Source: Dactylis glomerata
Lineage: Eukaryota; Streptophyta; Magnoliopsida; Poales; Poaceae
Length of the DNA: 64,000 bases
Reading direction: 5' to 3'
Assembly: GCA_007115705.1 (NCBI GenBank)
Contig: QXEO01000341.1
Span: 1,116,001 to 1,180,000 of the forward strand
Positions 22,475 to 32,901 of this stretch are shown in pieces (within the stretch, counting starts at the first letter, position 1; each line of letters begins with the position of its first letter). Position numbers and translations under genes: made by a program. The notes beneath the pieces are model-generated. The model saw only the letters and a program-made list of their open reading frames with translations. It did not search any database and was not told the origin of the DNA.

Positions 22475-23554
22475 ACAAGTACAAGCAACACTTCAAGCAT
22501 GCACACGTGTTGTCAAACAGAGGTAAAAACATATACCACTAATTTAGGTTGGTTTTCATTCATTTCCATTATTAGGAAATAGGTGTGCAAGTTCGAGTTT
22601 CTAATCACTACCAAGTAGTATTAACTTTCCAAATACCTTCTACAAGTCCACATGAGCTAAGATTAATACCTACAGATAGGTATTTGGAAATGTGGTTTAA
22701 CAATAAGGGTTCCATAAAAATTTTGATTATAGGTTTGAGTTTAATAAAATCCTATATGGCAAATGCTTACTTAAACATATCGGTAAATATCATTTAATTT
22801 AAAAGGTTCAAAAATGGGATCTAATGCCATAGGCAGATGGGTATCACTAATTGTGAATTTCTAAAGTTGGATTTATATTTTTAGGAATTTTATTTGAATT
22901 GATATGGATTTTCTAAGTTGGAAAAGCTCCTGTTTTGTTATTTTTACTGCAACCACTATGTAAATCTAATTGTGTTAAAACCACTTCTAAAGGATAGCTT
23001 ATGTTCTAAGGTTTCCAGAACATATTCATTTGTTAAATTTGAATCGGTAGATCTCTGGGAAAATTAAATATACGAAAGCATCTGAATGAGTTTTCAAGAA
23101 TCGAAAATCAAATAACCTCTATTTTTTTTTAACACGGGCCGCACGCACAGGCTTCCCTGGGCCGGCCCACTAGGCTCACGCTGGCTGGGTCAAGAGAAAA
23201 AAAACACAAACCGGCCTGACAATGGGCCCGGCTTGTCAGGCCGATCTAATCGAAACGGTATGCTGGTCGTCTTCCTCGCTGGACTCACCGGCGGTACTGG
23301 GAAGACGGCGGCGATGGGGGGCAGCGTAGAGGAAGGAGAGCCTGACGATGAGGTAGCAGAAAAGGTCGCGGAGGCTCTTCTCGTCCACCTCCCACAGTCC
23401 GTTCCTCGAACGGCGGCCAGACGCGGTGGCGCCGCCCGCGCCCAGAAGCTTGCCGGCGTCGACGTCTACGGCCTAACAGAGAGAGCTGGGGAGGAAGAGT
23501 ATGTCTAGGAGGTTGCTGGGGATGGTGTGAGATCGATGGTGAGGTTGAGGCCTC

Positions 23555-23562
23555 CTTTTATA
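23555..23562 (-). promoter_or_regulatory. TATA box of Tekay 3' LTR
   Basis: TATAAAAG on the minus strand in GC-rich sequence, conserved at 32894-32901. Confidence 0.65.
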
Positions 23563-24519
23563 GGCCAGAGAAGGGAGGGGAGCGGGTGTCCAGCATGGGC
23601 ACGGGTTAGGGTTTCCGAGCGCGTTCCCGTGGCCACAGTGGTTCTGGAAGGGCATGGGCGTGTCCGGCGGTGCTGTGGTGACGTAGGGAGTGTAGTGGCG
23701 CAGCAGGGTGACAAGGGGAACAGTGGAACTGCGGGGGCGCATGAGGTGACCGTGGTGACTTTCTTCGTCCTTCTCCGTCGTGGCTTGGCACGAGCTAAGG
23801 CAGGGGATGGCGGGGGACGTTGAGGCGACGCAGGGCACGGACTTGGCGAGCGTGGGCGTGCAGGAGAGGCCATGCCTCCACTATTTGCAATAGTGCCATT
23901 GACTTTGTTGAAATCTGCACACCAGGTGTTTGACGCAATGCCCGCAAGAGACAAAGTTTCAAAATTTGAAAAATTTCCAATTGGGTTCTGTTCAGTAGCA
24001 GATAGGGATCCTAGGCATATGTTGGTTAGGTCTGGAGATGATGGTTTGGTCGAAAAAGAAATAGATATGGGAATGGTCTGTGTATAAGATTCAAACTTTG
24101 GCAGATGTTTGAGTGGGGCTCTAATTTGAATTTTTTTTGAACTTTCTAGGTCAAGTAAGTATGTAGTTTGGTCAAGCTCAACCAACTGGCCACACACTTA
24201 ATTGATTTACAGATTTCTTAATCTAAGTGTCCAAAGTAGGGTAGTGGTTAACTTTTTCTAGATCAAACTTTTCTTTTCTTTTCTTTATTTCTTTTGTTTC
24301 TGGTTTCTTTAGCTCTTGTTACTCTATTCTGATGCTTGGGCTGGTTAGGTTATGCTTAACTAAGCAATACACAATAATTTTTAACACACATGAAATCATA
24401 AAAAGAGATATGTAGGTAAGACTATGTACACATGCAATATGAAGCGAATTTTTTTATCTTGGTCCAAAATTTGGCACTTGAATAAGATGAAATAGGTTAC
24501 AAAGTTTTGGGTTGTTACA

Positions 24520-24533
24520 ATCTTCCCCCCTTA
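24520..24533 (-). other. PPT of Tekay
   Basis: The minus strand reads AAGGGGGGAAGAT next to the LTR start TGTAACAACCC. Confidence 0.85.
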
Positions 24534-24562
24534 AAAAGAATCTCGTCCTCGAGATTCACTAA

Positions 24563-27500
24563 CTAAGAACTGAAAAGTTTGGGAAATTCTTTCTGAAGGT
24601 TATCTTCTCGTTCCCAAGTGGCTTCATCTTCGGTGTGATTGCTCCACTGAACTTTCAGAAACTTGATGCTTCGGGTTCGAGTGGTTCGATAGGCTTCCTC
24701 GAGGATACGGATAGGCACTTCACGATAGGTCAAATCCTTATTGATGTCCACCGAACGGTGATCAATATTCTTGAAGATTTCTGGATCCTCCGGAACTTCA
24801 AGACATTTCCGAAGTAAAGACACGTGAAAAACATCGTGCACTTCAGACAATTCAGGGGGCATTTCCAACTGATAAGACACTTCTCCTCTACGGCCGAGTA
24901 TCTTGAAGGGTCCAATATACCTTGGTGCAAGCTTTCCTTTTACTTGGAATCTCTGCATTCCCTTGAGGGGTGACACTCTAAGATAGACAAAATCTCCAAT
25001 CTTGAAAGTTAGTTCTCTACGTCTCTTGTCAGCATAACTCTTCTGTCTAGACTGGGCTGCCTTGAGGTACTCACGAATCATGCGAACCTTCTCTTCAGCT
25101 TCTTGCAGAATGTCTGGTCCAAATATCTTACTGTCTCCAGTTTCAGACCAATTCAAAGGGGTATGACACTTTCTTCCATATAAAGCTTCAAAGGGGGCCA
25201 TTTGCAAACTGGCTTGATAACTGTTGTTGTAGGAAAATTCTGCAAAAGGCAGACAATCTTCCCACTTAGCTCCATAGGCTAGAACACAGGCTCGCAACAT
25301 ATCTTCAAGTATTTGATTCACTCTTTCAGTCTGTCCATCAGTCTGGGGGTGGTAAGCTATGCTAAAGGCTAATTTGGTTCCCAAGGCTTGATGCAAACTT
25401 CTCCAAAATCTTGAGGTGAATTGGGTACCTCGATCAGAAACTATGGTTTTAGGGACTCCATGCAAACTAACAATGCTGGATAAATAGAGGTCTGCCAGCT
25501 GTCCCGAGGTATAAGTGGTCTTGACAGGAATAAAGTGGGCAACTTTGGTCAGTCTATCCACAATGACCCAGATAGAGTCATTTCTGCGGCTAGACCTTAG
25601 AAATCCAGTGATGAAATCCATTCCAACTGATTCCCACTTCCATTCCGGAACATGCAAGGGTTGCAGCAGTCCCGCAGGATGTTGATGTTCAGCCTTGACT
25701 CTTTGACAAATGTCACGCTTGGATATGAACGATGCAATCTCACGCTTCATTCCATGCCACCAAAACTGTTCCTTTAAATCTTGATACATCTTGGTTCCAC
25801 CGGGATGGATGGAGTAAGGTGTCTCATGGGCTTCCTTCATAATGACTTCCTTCAGTTCTGAATCAGCAGGCACACAAATACGTCCTTTATACCAGAGAAC
25901 TCCTTGATCGTCTTCCTCAAATCCTGGCACCTTGCCGGAACTAATTCTGCGCTTAATTCCGTCAATACTCTCATTTTCCTTCTGGGCTTCTTTGATTTGG
26001 CTCATCAAGGTGGGTTGAAACTCAAGGTTGGCTAAGAATCCTTGACTGACTAGTTCCAATCCAAATTTTTCAAACTCTTGGTGCAACATGGGTTGCTCTT
26101 CTTTGATCATCATATTCAAGGTGCATGGCTTTCTACTCAATGCGTCGGCCACTACATTGGCCTTTCCGGGGTGATAATGAATTTCAAGATCATAATCCTT
26201 GATTAACTCTATCCATCTTCTTTGCCGCATGTTTAACTCATTCTGAGTGAAAATATACTTCAAACTCTTGTGGTCAGTGTAGATCTCGCAACGGTTACCC
26301 ATAAGATAATGCCTCCAGGTCTTCAAAGCTAGAACTACGGCTGCTAACTCCAGATCATGGGTTGGATAGTTTTCTTCATGAGGTCGAAGCTGCCGGGAGA
26401 GGTATGCTATGACCTTGCCTTCTTGCATTAACACACAACCAAGTCCAAGTTTGGAGGCATCGCAATAGACATCAAAGTTCTTGGTGATATCGGGCATAGT
26501 TAGAACGGGTGCGGTTACTAATCGCTTCTTGAGCTCTTGAAAACTCTCTTCACACTTAGGGGTCCATTCAAACTTCTTGTCCTTCTTCAACAGTTGAGTC
26601 ATGGGTTTGGCAATGCTTGAAAATCCTTCAACAAATTTGCGGTAATATCCTGCTAATCCAAGAAAACCTCTAACTTCAGTTTGAGTGGTAGGGGCTTCCC
26701 ATTCCATGACTGATTTGATCTTCTTTGGGTCCACTGAAACTCCTCCAGCTGATAATACATGGCCTAAGAATCCAACTTCCTTCAACCAAAACTCACATTT
26801 ACTAAACTTGGCATAAAGCTGATGCTCTCTCAGGGTCTCTAAGATCAATCTCAAATGAGTTGCATGCTCTTCTTCAGACTTGGAGTAAATAAGAATGTCA
26901 TCAATGAAGACAACAACAAACTTATCCAAAAACTCCATGAAAACCTTATTCATGAGATTCATAAAATAGGCAGGGGCATTGGTTAATCCAAAGGACATTA
27001 CGGTGTACTCATACAATCCGTATCGGGTAATGAAGTTGGTTTTAGGTATATCGGTTGCACGGATCTTCAGTTGATGGTATCCAGTTCTAAGGTCTATCTT
27101 TGAGAAAACTTGAGCTCCAGTCAATTGGTCAAACAGATCATCAATCTTTGGGAGAGGATACTTATTCTTGATGGTAACATCATTTAGCTTGCGGTAATCA
27201 GTGCACAGTCGGCTGGAACCGTCACTTTTATCCACAAACAAGACGGGTGATCTCCAAGCGGATGAACTTGGCTGAATCAATCCCTTACTCAAAAGGTCAT
27301 CCAATTGCTTCTTTAACTCCACTAGTTCAGCTGGGTTCATACGATAGGGTCGTTGGGCTATAGGTCCAGTTCCAGGGATAAGCTCAATGATAAACTCAAT
27401 ATCCCGATCCGGTGGCATTCCGGGTAGCTCATCGGGAAAAACATCCGGGTATTCACAAACTATGGGAACTTGCTCCAGAGTTGGTTCTGAGATACTCTTA

Positions 27501-29098
27501 TGACATCTGGTGATTTGGGGTGGTTTTACGGACACATGCTTTACTACAATTCCAGTGCTACTCTTCATGGTGATGGTCTTTTTGGCACAATCTATCACTC
27601 CTTGATGCTGTGACATCCAGTCCATACCCAAGACTACTTCCAATCCCTTGGTTCCTAACACAATCAAACTGGCTAAGAATGCTATCCCATGGATTTCTAT
27701 GGGCACTGCCAAGCAGGTCCAACTAGCCTTTGTTATTGACCCGGGTATTTGTACAGACATGGTATTTTTCAGGGGTGTTTGTTGAAGTCCACTTTTATCC
27801 GCAAATAACTTAGTGACAAATGAGTGTGAAGCTCCAGAATCAAACAGAACTCTTGCAGGAACTGAATTAACAGGGAACATACCAAGCACAACGTCGGTTG
27901 CTTCCTGAGCTTCTTCAACATTCATGTGGTTCAGACGGCCTCGGGGGTGAGGCTGGTTCCTTGGTGGATAGTTCTTGCCATTTCCAACACGGCGCTGTTG
28001 CTGAGCAGGAGCAGTGGTCTTGGATGCATCATTCAGCTTCTTCGGGCATTCATTGGAGTAGTGCCCCTTGATTCCACACTCATAACAGGTAACACCAGAC
28101 TTGTCACCAGACTTGGGTAGCGCAGGTGTGCCATTTGGCCTTGGAGTGTTGGAGTTGAAGTGGTTGCCATTAGGTCTTGGAGGTGTATGGTTGAAGTTGT
28201 TGCCGGTAACACGGTTGGGAAAGTTGGGACGTGGAGCAGGTGCAGATGGCCTCATAGGTCGAGGGGCAAAACCCATAGGTGGATTTCCCCTTGGCTTCTG
28301 CGAGTTGCTTGAATTGCCCTGATACATCATACGGCGCTTACTGTTCTCTGCAGCTTGCTTGAGTTTGCCTTCCATCTGAATGGCAGAGTCAACCAATGAC
28401 TCAAGGTCTGCAAAGGGAATGCTGACCAAGACACATTGCATCTCATCATGAAGTCCATTCAGAAACCTTTCTCGCTTCTTTTCATTGGTGTTGGTGTCAT
28501 CTGGGGCATACCTAGACAAGGTAAGGAACTTGTCACGGTAGTCAACCACAGATAGGGAACCTTGCTTCAGATTTCTGAACTCATCTCTCATCCTTTTAAC
28601 TAATCCCAAAGGAACGTGGGCTTTGCTGAACTTGCTCTTGAACTCCTCCCAAGGCATCACATACCCTTGGGCTTGCATTGCACGGGTGCTATCCCACCAA
28701 GCTCTTGCGGCTCCCGCCAGATAGTGGGTGGTGTACAAGACCTTCTCATTCTTGCCCACTCCGGCGACTTCCAGATTGTTCTCCATTGTACGAAGCCAAT
28801 CATCAGCATCTAAGGGTTCTTCAGACTTAGTGAACATGGGTGGATTGGTGTTTTGGAAACTCCTCAGCTTGGATCGGTGATCACCATTGCCATTGTTCTC
28901 TCCTTCACCATGGCCATTTCCATTGCCATTGTTGTGGTTCATTGCCATCTGGGTTAGCTGCTGAAGAGTGGCCAAGTTAGCTTGGCGCTCAGCTCGGGCT
29001 GCTTCCCGATCTTCCATGGTCAACCTTAGCAGTTGTGCTACTTCCGGGTTCGAGGGTGGGGGTACTCGCGGCATCTGAAGATAATGGGTGAAAGACAA
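24563..29098 (-). CDS. gag-pol: Tekay gag-pol polyprotein, intact single frame (1511 aa)
   Basis: Domains in order (approximate residues): gag capsid 80-250; zinc knuckle CYECGIKGHYSNEC at 338-351; aspartic protease with DSGAS at 420; reverse transcriptase about 580-760 with FIDD at 731-734; RNase H with D880, E917 and D942; integrase with zinc finger 1091-1131 and catalytic D1161, D1222 and E1258 (35-residue D-E spacing); chromodomain about 1456-1509. It reverse-transcribes element RNA and integrates the cDNA; the chromodomain is expected to guide integration to modified histones. No stop or frameshift. The first zinc-finger cysteine is Arg (SKRDICQRV where KCDIC is usual), a single TGT-to-CGT change likely to impair integrase. 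Translation may instead start at MPRVPP, 8 residues on. Confidence 0.95.
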   Translation of the reverse strand: MSFTHYLQMPRVPPPSNPEVAQLLRLTMEDREAARAERQANLATLQQLTQMAMNHNNGNGNGHGEGENNGNGDHRSKLRSFQNTNPPMFTKSEEPLDADDWLRTMENNLEVAGVGKNEKVLYTTHYLAGAARAWWDSTRAMQAQGYVMPWEEFKSKFSKAHVPLGLVKRMRDEFRNLKQGSLSVVDYRDKFLTLSRYAPDDTNTNEKKRERFLNGLHDEMQCVLVSIPFADLESLVDSAIQMEGKLKQAAENSKRRMMYQGNSSNSQKPRGNPPMGFAPRPMRPSAPAPRPNFPNRVTGNNFNHTPPRPNGNHFNSNTPRPNGTPALPKSGDKSGVTCYECGIKGHYSNECPKKLNDASKTTAPAQQQRRVGNGKNYPPRNQPHPRGRLNHMNVEEAQEATDVVLGMFPVNSVPARVLFDSGASHSFVTKLFADKSGLQQTPLKNTMSVQIPGSITKASWTCLAVPIEIHGIAFLASLIVLGTKGLEVVLGMDWMSQHQGVIDCAKKTITMKSSTGIVVKHVSVKPPQITRCHKSISEPTLEQVPIVCEYPDVFPDELPGMPPDRDIEFIIELIPGTGPIAQRPYRMNPAELVELKKQLDDLLSKGLIQPSSSAWRSPVLFVDKSDGSSRLCTDYRKLNDVTIKNKYPLPKIDDLFDQLTGAQVFSKIDLRTGYHQLKIRATDIPKTNFITRYGLYEYTVMSFGLTNAPAYFMNLMNKVFMEFLDKFVVVFIDDILIYSKSEEEHATHLRLILETLREHQLYAKFSKCEFWLKEVGFLGHVLSAGGVSVDPKKIKSVMEWEAPTTQTEVRGFLGLAGYYRKFVEGFSSIAKPMTQLLKKDKKFEWTPKCEESFQELKKRLVTAPVLTMPDITKNFDVYCDASKLGLGCVLMQEGKVIAYLSRQLRPHEENYPTHDLELAAVVLALKTWRHYLMGNRCEIYTDHKSLKYIFTQNELNMRQRRWIELIKDYDLEIHYHPGKANVVADALSRKPCTLNMMIKEEQPMLHQEFEKFGLELVSQGFLANLEFQPTLMSQIKEAQKENESIDGIKRRISSGKVPGFEEDDQGVLWYKGRICVPADSELKEVIMKEAHETPYSIHPGGTKMYQDLKEQFWWHGMKREIASFISKRDICQRVKAEHQHPAGLLQPLHVPEWKWESVGMDFITGFLRSSRRNDSIWVIVDRLTKVAHFIPVKTTYTSGQLADLYLSSIVSLHGVPKTIVSDRGTQFTSRFWRSLHQALGTKLAFSIAYHPQTDGQTERVNQILEDMLRACVLAYGAKWEDCLPFAEFSYNNSYQASLQMAPFEALYGRKCHTPLNWSETGDSKIFGPDILQEAEEKVRMIREYLKAAQSRQKSYADKRRRELTFKIGDFVYLRVSPLKGMQRFQVKGKLAPRYIGPFKILGRRGEVSYQLEMPPELSEVHDVFHVSLLRKCLEVPEDPEIFKNIDHRSVDINKDLTYREVPIRILEEAYRTTRTRSIKFLKVQWSNHTEDEATWEREDNLQKEFPKLFSS

Positions 29099-29347
29099 GA
29101 GGGGAAAAACTAATTGCTAAGATTTGAATGTAATACCAATGATGCAATTTAGTCTTACTAAGGCCTTAAGGGCCAAATTCATATTTCATTCAACAAACAT
29201 CAAACATACCACACATACGAGTTCACACATTACAAATGGTTTACAACAAACCATTGCGACTCATCTACTAGAGAGGGGGATACAACTCACACCTACACGA
29301 AGTGACTTAAACTGAACTCAATACTAGATAACACTTGGATCTCAAGT

Positions 29348-30127
29348 CTAAATATCGGGCTCCTCTGGGTCTTCCTCCTCATCCTCGATGAATCCAGCAT
29401 CCTCATCATCCTCCTGATCATCCAGGTCCTCCATGAAATCATCCTTGTCGCTAATGAGGGCATTATCCTCCTTGCGGAGATCAATGCCTTCCTCCTCACC
29501 AAGGTGGTTCTCTAGATCTCCAATGTACTCAGTCAGCTCAGCCACGTTGGCCTTCAACTCTTCAATGGTCTCATCCTTTTCCTGGCGCTGGCGGCGAAGA
29601 CTCTTGCGATCCTTGGCAAGGATCCTGATGGTGCTCCTTGCCTCCACAAGTGCGAAGTGCTCAAGGTTGGCCTTGGTACGGGCACGATCTGCCTCCTGCT
29701 GAGTGGAGTACAGCAAGAAGTCCATGTGATCTATATATGAACTCGGCTCATTGTGCCCCGGCATGTTTGCGGGATGCCCCTCCGCATCACGCCGAGCAAA
29801 GTTCCTAAAGCGCTCCACCTGGACCTCCTCAACATGCAGTCCGCATAAGCGGGCAAGCATCTCCTGCATACATCGGACCAATCCATCGGCCCAAGTGTTC
29901 TCCACAAGCTCAAACTTGATCCTTGCAGAACTTAAATCTCCCTTCTTGCCACGGCAACTTGCCCTGATAAGCCACCGAAGCTCTCCATCCGGGTGCTCAT
30001 TGAGCACGGCTCCCTTGAACTCCGGATACAGACGATCCAGGAACAAGGTCAGGGTAGTGAGGTCGCGCTCGAAAACAAGACTACCACCATGCCCTAACTG
30101 GTATTTCTCAGTGAACACCGGGGCCAT
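29348..30127 (-). CDS. Extra upstream ORF of Tekay (259 aa, unknown function)
   Basis: An intact frame between PBS and gag, sense to the element, in the same reading phase as gag-pol but separated from it by 249 nt with stops. Residues 1-125 look globular (short motifs LFLDRLYPEF, LRWLIRASC, FRNFARRD). About 145-215 is heptad-rich and probably coiled coil (QEKDETIEELKANVAELTE). About 216-259 is strongly acidic (MEDLDDQEDDEDAGF). No signal peptide or membrane segment. Canonical Tekay elements need only gag-pol, so this is an additional ORF; I do not recognise the family. Its integrity in the only element with intact gag-pol suggests it was retained with it. It could be a gag-interacting or regulatory protein; this is inference. 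Confidence 0.8.
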   Translation of the reverse strand: MAPVFTEKYQLGHGGSLVFERDLTTLTLFLDRLYPEFKGAVLNEHPDGELRWLIRASCRGKKGDLSSARIKFELVENTWADGLVRCMQEMLARLCGLHVEEVQVERFRNFARRDAEGHPANMPGHNEPSSYIDHMDFLLYSTQQEADRARTKANLEHFALVEARSTIRILAKDRKSLRRQRQEKDETIEELKANVAELTEYIGDLENHLGEEEGIDLRKEDNALISDKDDFMEDLDDQEDDEDAGFIEDEEEDPEEPDI

Positions 30128-30327
30128 CTACAAAATTTTAGATTAGATTAAGTTAGTGATCAACTCAAGTGTGCAAAATTTTAAGTAGGCAAAAACTGAA
30201 TCATGTACAAAGTTTTGTAAATAGAGAGGAAAAGACTAAGCAATTTTAAAACATTACTTATCTCTTTGCTTTTATAAAGGTTTCATCTAACGCCCATTCT
30301 AACTAAGGTCTCCTATGGTCAGCCTAG

Positions 30328-30339
30328 GCTCTGATACCA
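30328..30339 (-). other. PBS of Tekay (initiator tRNA-Met)
   Basis: TGGTATCAGAGC on the minus strand, 3 nt inside the 5' LTR edge at 30343. Confidence 0.92.
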
Positions 30340-30963
30340 ACTTGTAACACCCGAATTTCCAGAAATTCAAAGTGCCCGTTATGTATTCCACCGCAATCCT
30401 AGAATCATTGTTGTGATACACATAACGTAGTTGGTACCCAGTTCCATAGACATTACAATACGAATAGTTCAAATACAAATGGTCATAGTGACCAAGTTCA
30501 TATTACAACACAATATAGCAGCGGAAATAACGTCTTCGGGTCCATGCCTTCACCCTACAGGCAATGGCGACTCAGGAGATGATCTTAGTTCTGGTACTCA
30601 TCTTCATAACCTTCCTCCGGATAATCTTCCCCATAGTCTGGCCAAGTTGATAGCCAGGGACACAGCCATGAGTACATTGGATGCACTCGCAAACCATCTT
30701 ATAAACTAAATGATGAAGTGGATATGCATGGTTCATATGGTGGACTAAGCACTAAGTTTGTTTGCAAAAGCTAGTTTTGTTTCCCAAGAATGTTGATTAG
30801 TAGAGAAGAAGATTTAATTCTCTAAGTTCAATCTAAAGAGGAACTTCAAGTGTTGGTCAACATCAATGTCAAGTCAAGTCATTCACCAAGTTTATCATAA
30901 GTTGTTAATATTCTTGACAAAAGTCAAGTACAGCTTGCCAACTGTCCATGACCACGGACGCGG

Positions 30964-30995
30964 CTATTCGAATAGTTTTGAAACCTCTGCAGAGG
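30964..30995. repeat. Twin palindromes, Tekay 5' LTR
   Basis: CTATTCGAATAG (30964-30975) and CCTCTGCAGAGG (30984-30995), both perfect. Confidence 0.8.
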
Positions 30996-32893
30996 GGTAC
31001 ACTTTACCCACAAGATTCGATAAATCTGCCAGGAGAAATCCACGGTTCGTCATACACCAAGTATGCGAGTTTCAGATAATCAAACAAACTCTTTCACTTG
31101 TCTACTCTAGTATAGGATCCTTCCCTAAGAGTCCATTTTGGCACTCATAGTTTTGCCCGCTGCAGAGTGCTGCATGAATGGAAATTTCCACTCGGTTCAG
31201 AAGCACCCACGCATGGCTTACTTCTATAACAGATGATACAAGGTCTCCCATACTAGAATAAACAAGCTACGGATTAAGCCCCTTCCCATTTAGGGGTAAT
31301 GTGGTCGTACGGTAATGGTTGGCTCACATGGTACATCACTTATTATCATTTAGAAATACATTCCATAGTCCTTAGTCAAGATTATTTTCCTTCATAAAAC
31401 CATCATGTAGGAGAAGTCTCCAATTCAAGTTTTCCAGTTCAAGTCACCAGTTTCAAATAGGGTTCCCCTTATAGATGGCCTCAATTTTATTAGCGACTAA
31501 GCAACTACATTGAGTGATGATACCACAGAATAGTGTAGGATAAACTCAGCTTGATGCTCTTGCTAAGCAAGATATCACTACACAACTATCATTCTAGAGT
31601 AGCAATTCAATCATGCAATTTACTTAAAAACAAGTAGAATGCAATAGGTAAACTAGGCATTTTTAGTATGATTCAAAAGATGGCTTGCCTTGGTTGGCAA
31701 AGTGTCCGGGGTAGCCTTCTTCTTCTTCTTCTTGATAATATCCTCCCTCGAGCTCGTCTTCGGTAACACTAGCGTCTAACAATCGATACACAAGAATGCA
31801 CACAATCACCAAACAAGTACAAGCAACACTTCAAGCATGCACACGTGTTGTCAAACAGAGGTAAAAACATATACCACTAATTTAGGTTGGTTTTCATTCA
31901 TTTCCATTATTAGGAAATAGGTGTGCAAGTTTGAGTTTCTAATCACTACCAAGTAGTATTAACTTTCCAAATACCTTCTACAAGTCCACATGAGCTAAGA
32001 TTAATACCTACAGATAGGTATTTGGAAATGTGGTTTAACAATAAGGGTTCCATAAAAATTTTGATTATAGGTTTGAGTTTAATAAAATCCTATATGGCAA
32101 ATGCTTACTTAAACATATCGGTAAATAGCATTTAATTTAAAAGGTTCAAAAATGGGATCTAATGCCATAGGCAGATGGGTATCACTAATTGTGAATTTCT
32201 AAAGTTGGATTTATATTTTTAGGAATTTTATTTGAATTGATATGGATTTTCTAAGTTGGAAAAGATCCTGTTTTGTTATTTTTACTGCAACCACTATGTA
32301 AATCTAATTGTGTTTAAACCACTTCTAAAGGATAGCTTATGTTCTAAGGTTTCCAGAACATATTCATTTGTTAAATTTGAATCGGTAGATCTCCGGGAAA
32401 ATTAAATATACGAAAGCATCTGAATGAGTTTTCAAGAATCGAAAATCAAATAACCTCTATTTTTTTTTTCACGGGCCGCACGCACAGGCTTCCCTGGGCC
32501 GGCCCACTAGGCTCACGCTGGCTGGGTCAAGAGAAAAAAAAAACACAAACCGGCCTGACAATGGGCCCGGCTTGTCAGGCCGATCTAATCGAAACGGTAT
32601 GCTGGTCGTCTTCCTCGCTGGACTCACCGGCGGTACTAGGAAGACGGCGGTGATGGGGGGCAGCGTAGAGGAAGGAGAGCTTGACGATGAGGTAGCAGAA
32701 AAGGTCGCAGTGGCTCTTCTCGTCCACCTCCCACAGTCCGTTCCTCGAACGGCGGCCAGACGCGGTGGCGCCGCCCGCGCCCAGAAGCTTGCCTGCGTCG
32801 ACGTCTACGGCCTAACAGAGAGAGCTGGGGAGGAAGAGTATGTCTAGGAGGTTGCTGGGGATGGTGTGAGATCGGTGGTGAGGTTGAGGCCTC

Positions 32894-32901
32894 CTTTTAT
32901 A
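32894..32901 (-). promoter_or_regulatory. TATA box of Tekay 5' LTR
   Basis: TATAAAAG on the minus strand; the promoter expected to drive the element transcript. Confidence 0.65.

Larger units (their letters stand above)
20994..24519 (-). repeat. 3' LTR of Tekay (3526 bp, end eroded)
   Basis: Lacks the terminal TGTAACA seen in the other LTR at 30343. It carries 11 TTC units at 22361-22395 where the 5' LTR has 5. It holds a GC-rich promoter region at about 23130-23870. Confidence 0.9.

Noticed and set aside
23505..24197. 230-codon minus-strand frame in the Tekay LTR
   Set aside because: The promoter TATA box (23555-23562) lies inside it and the other LTR does not keep the full frame; it is GC-rich leader sequence.
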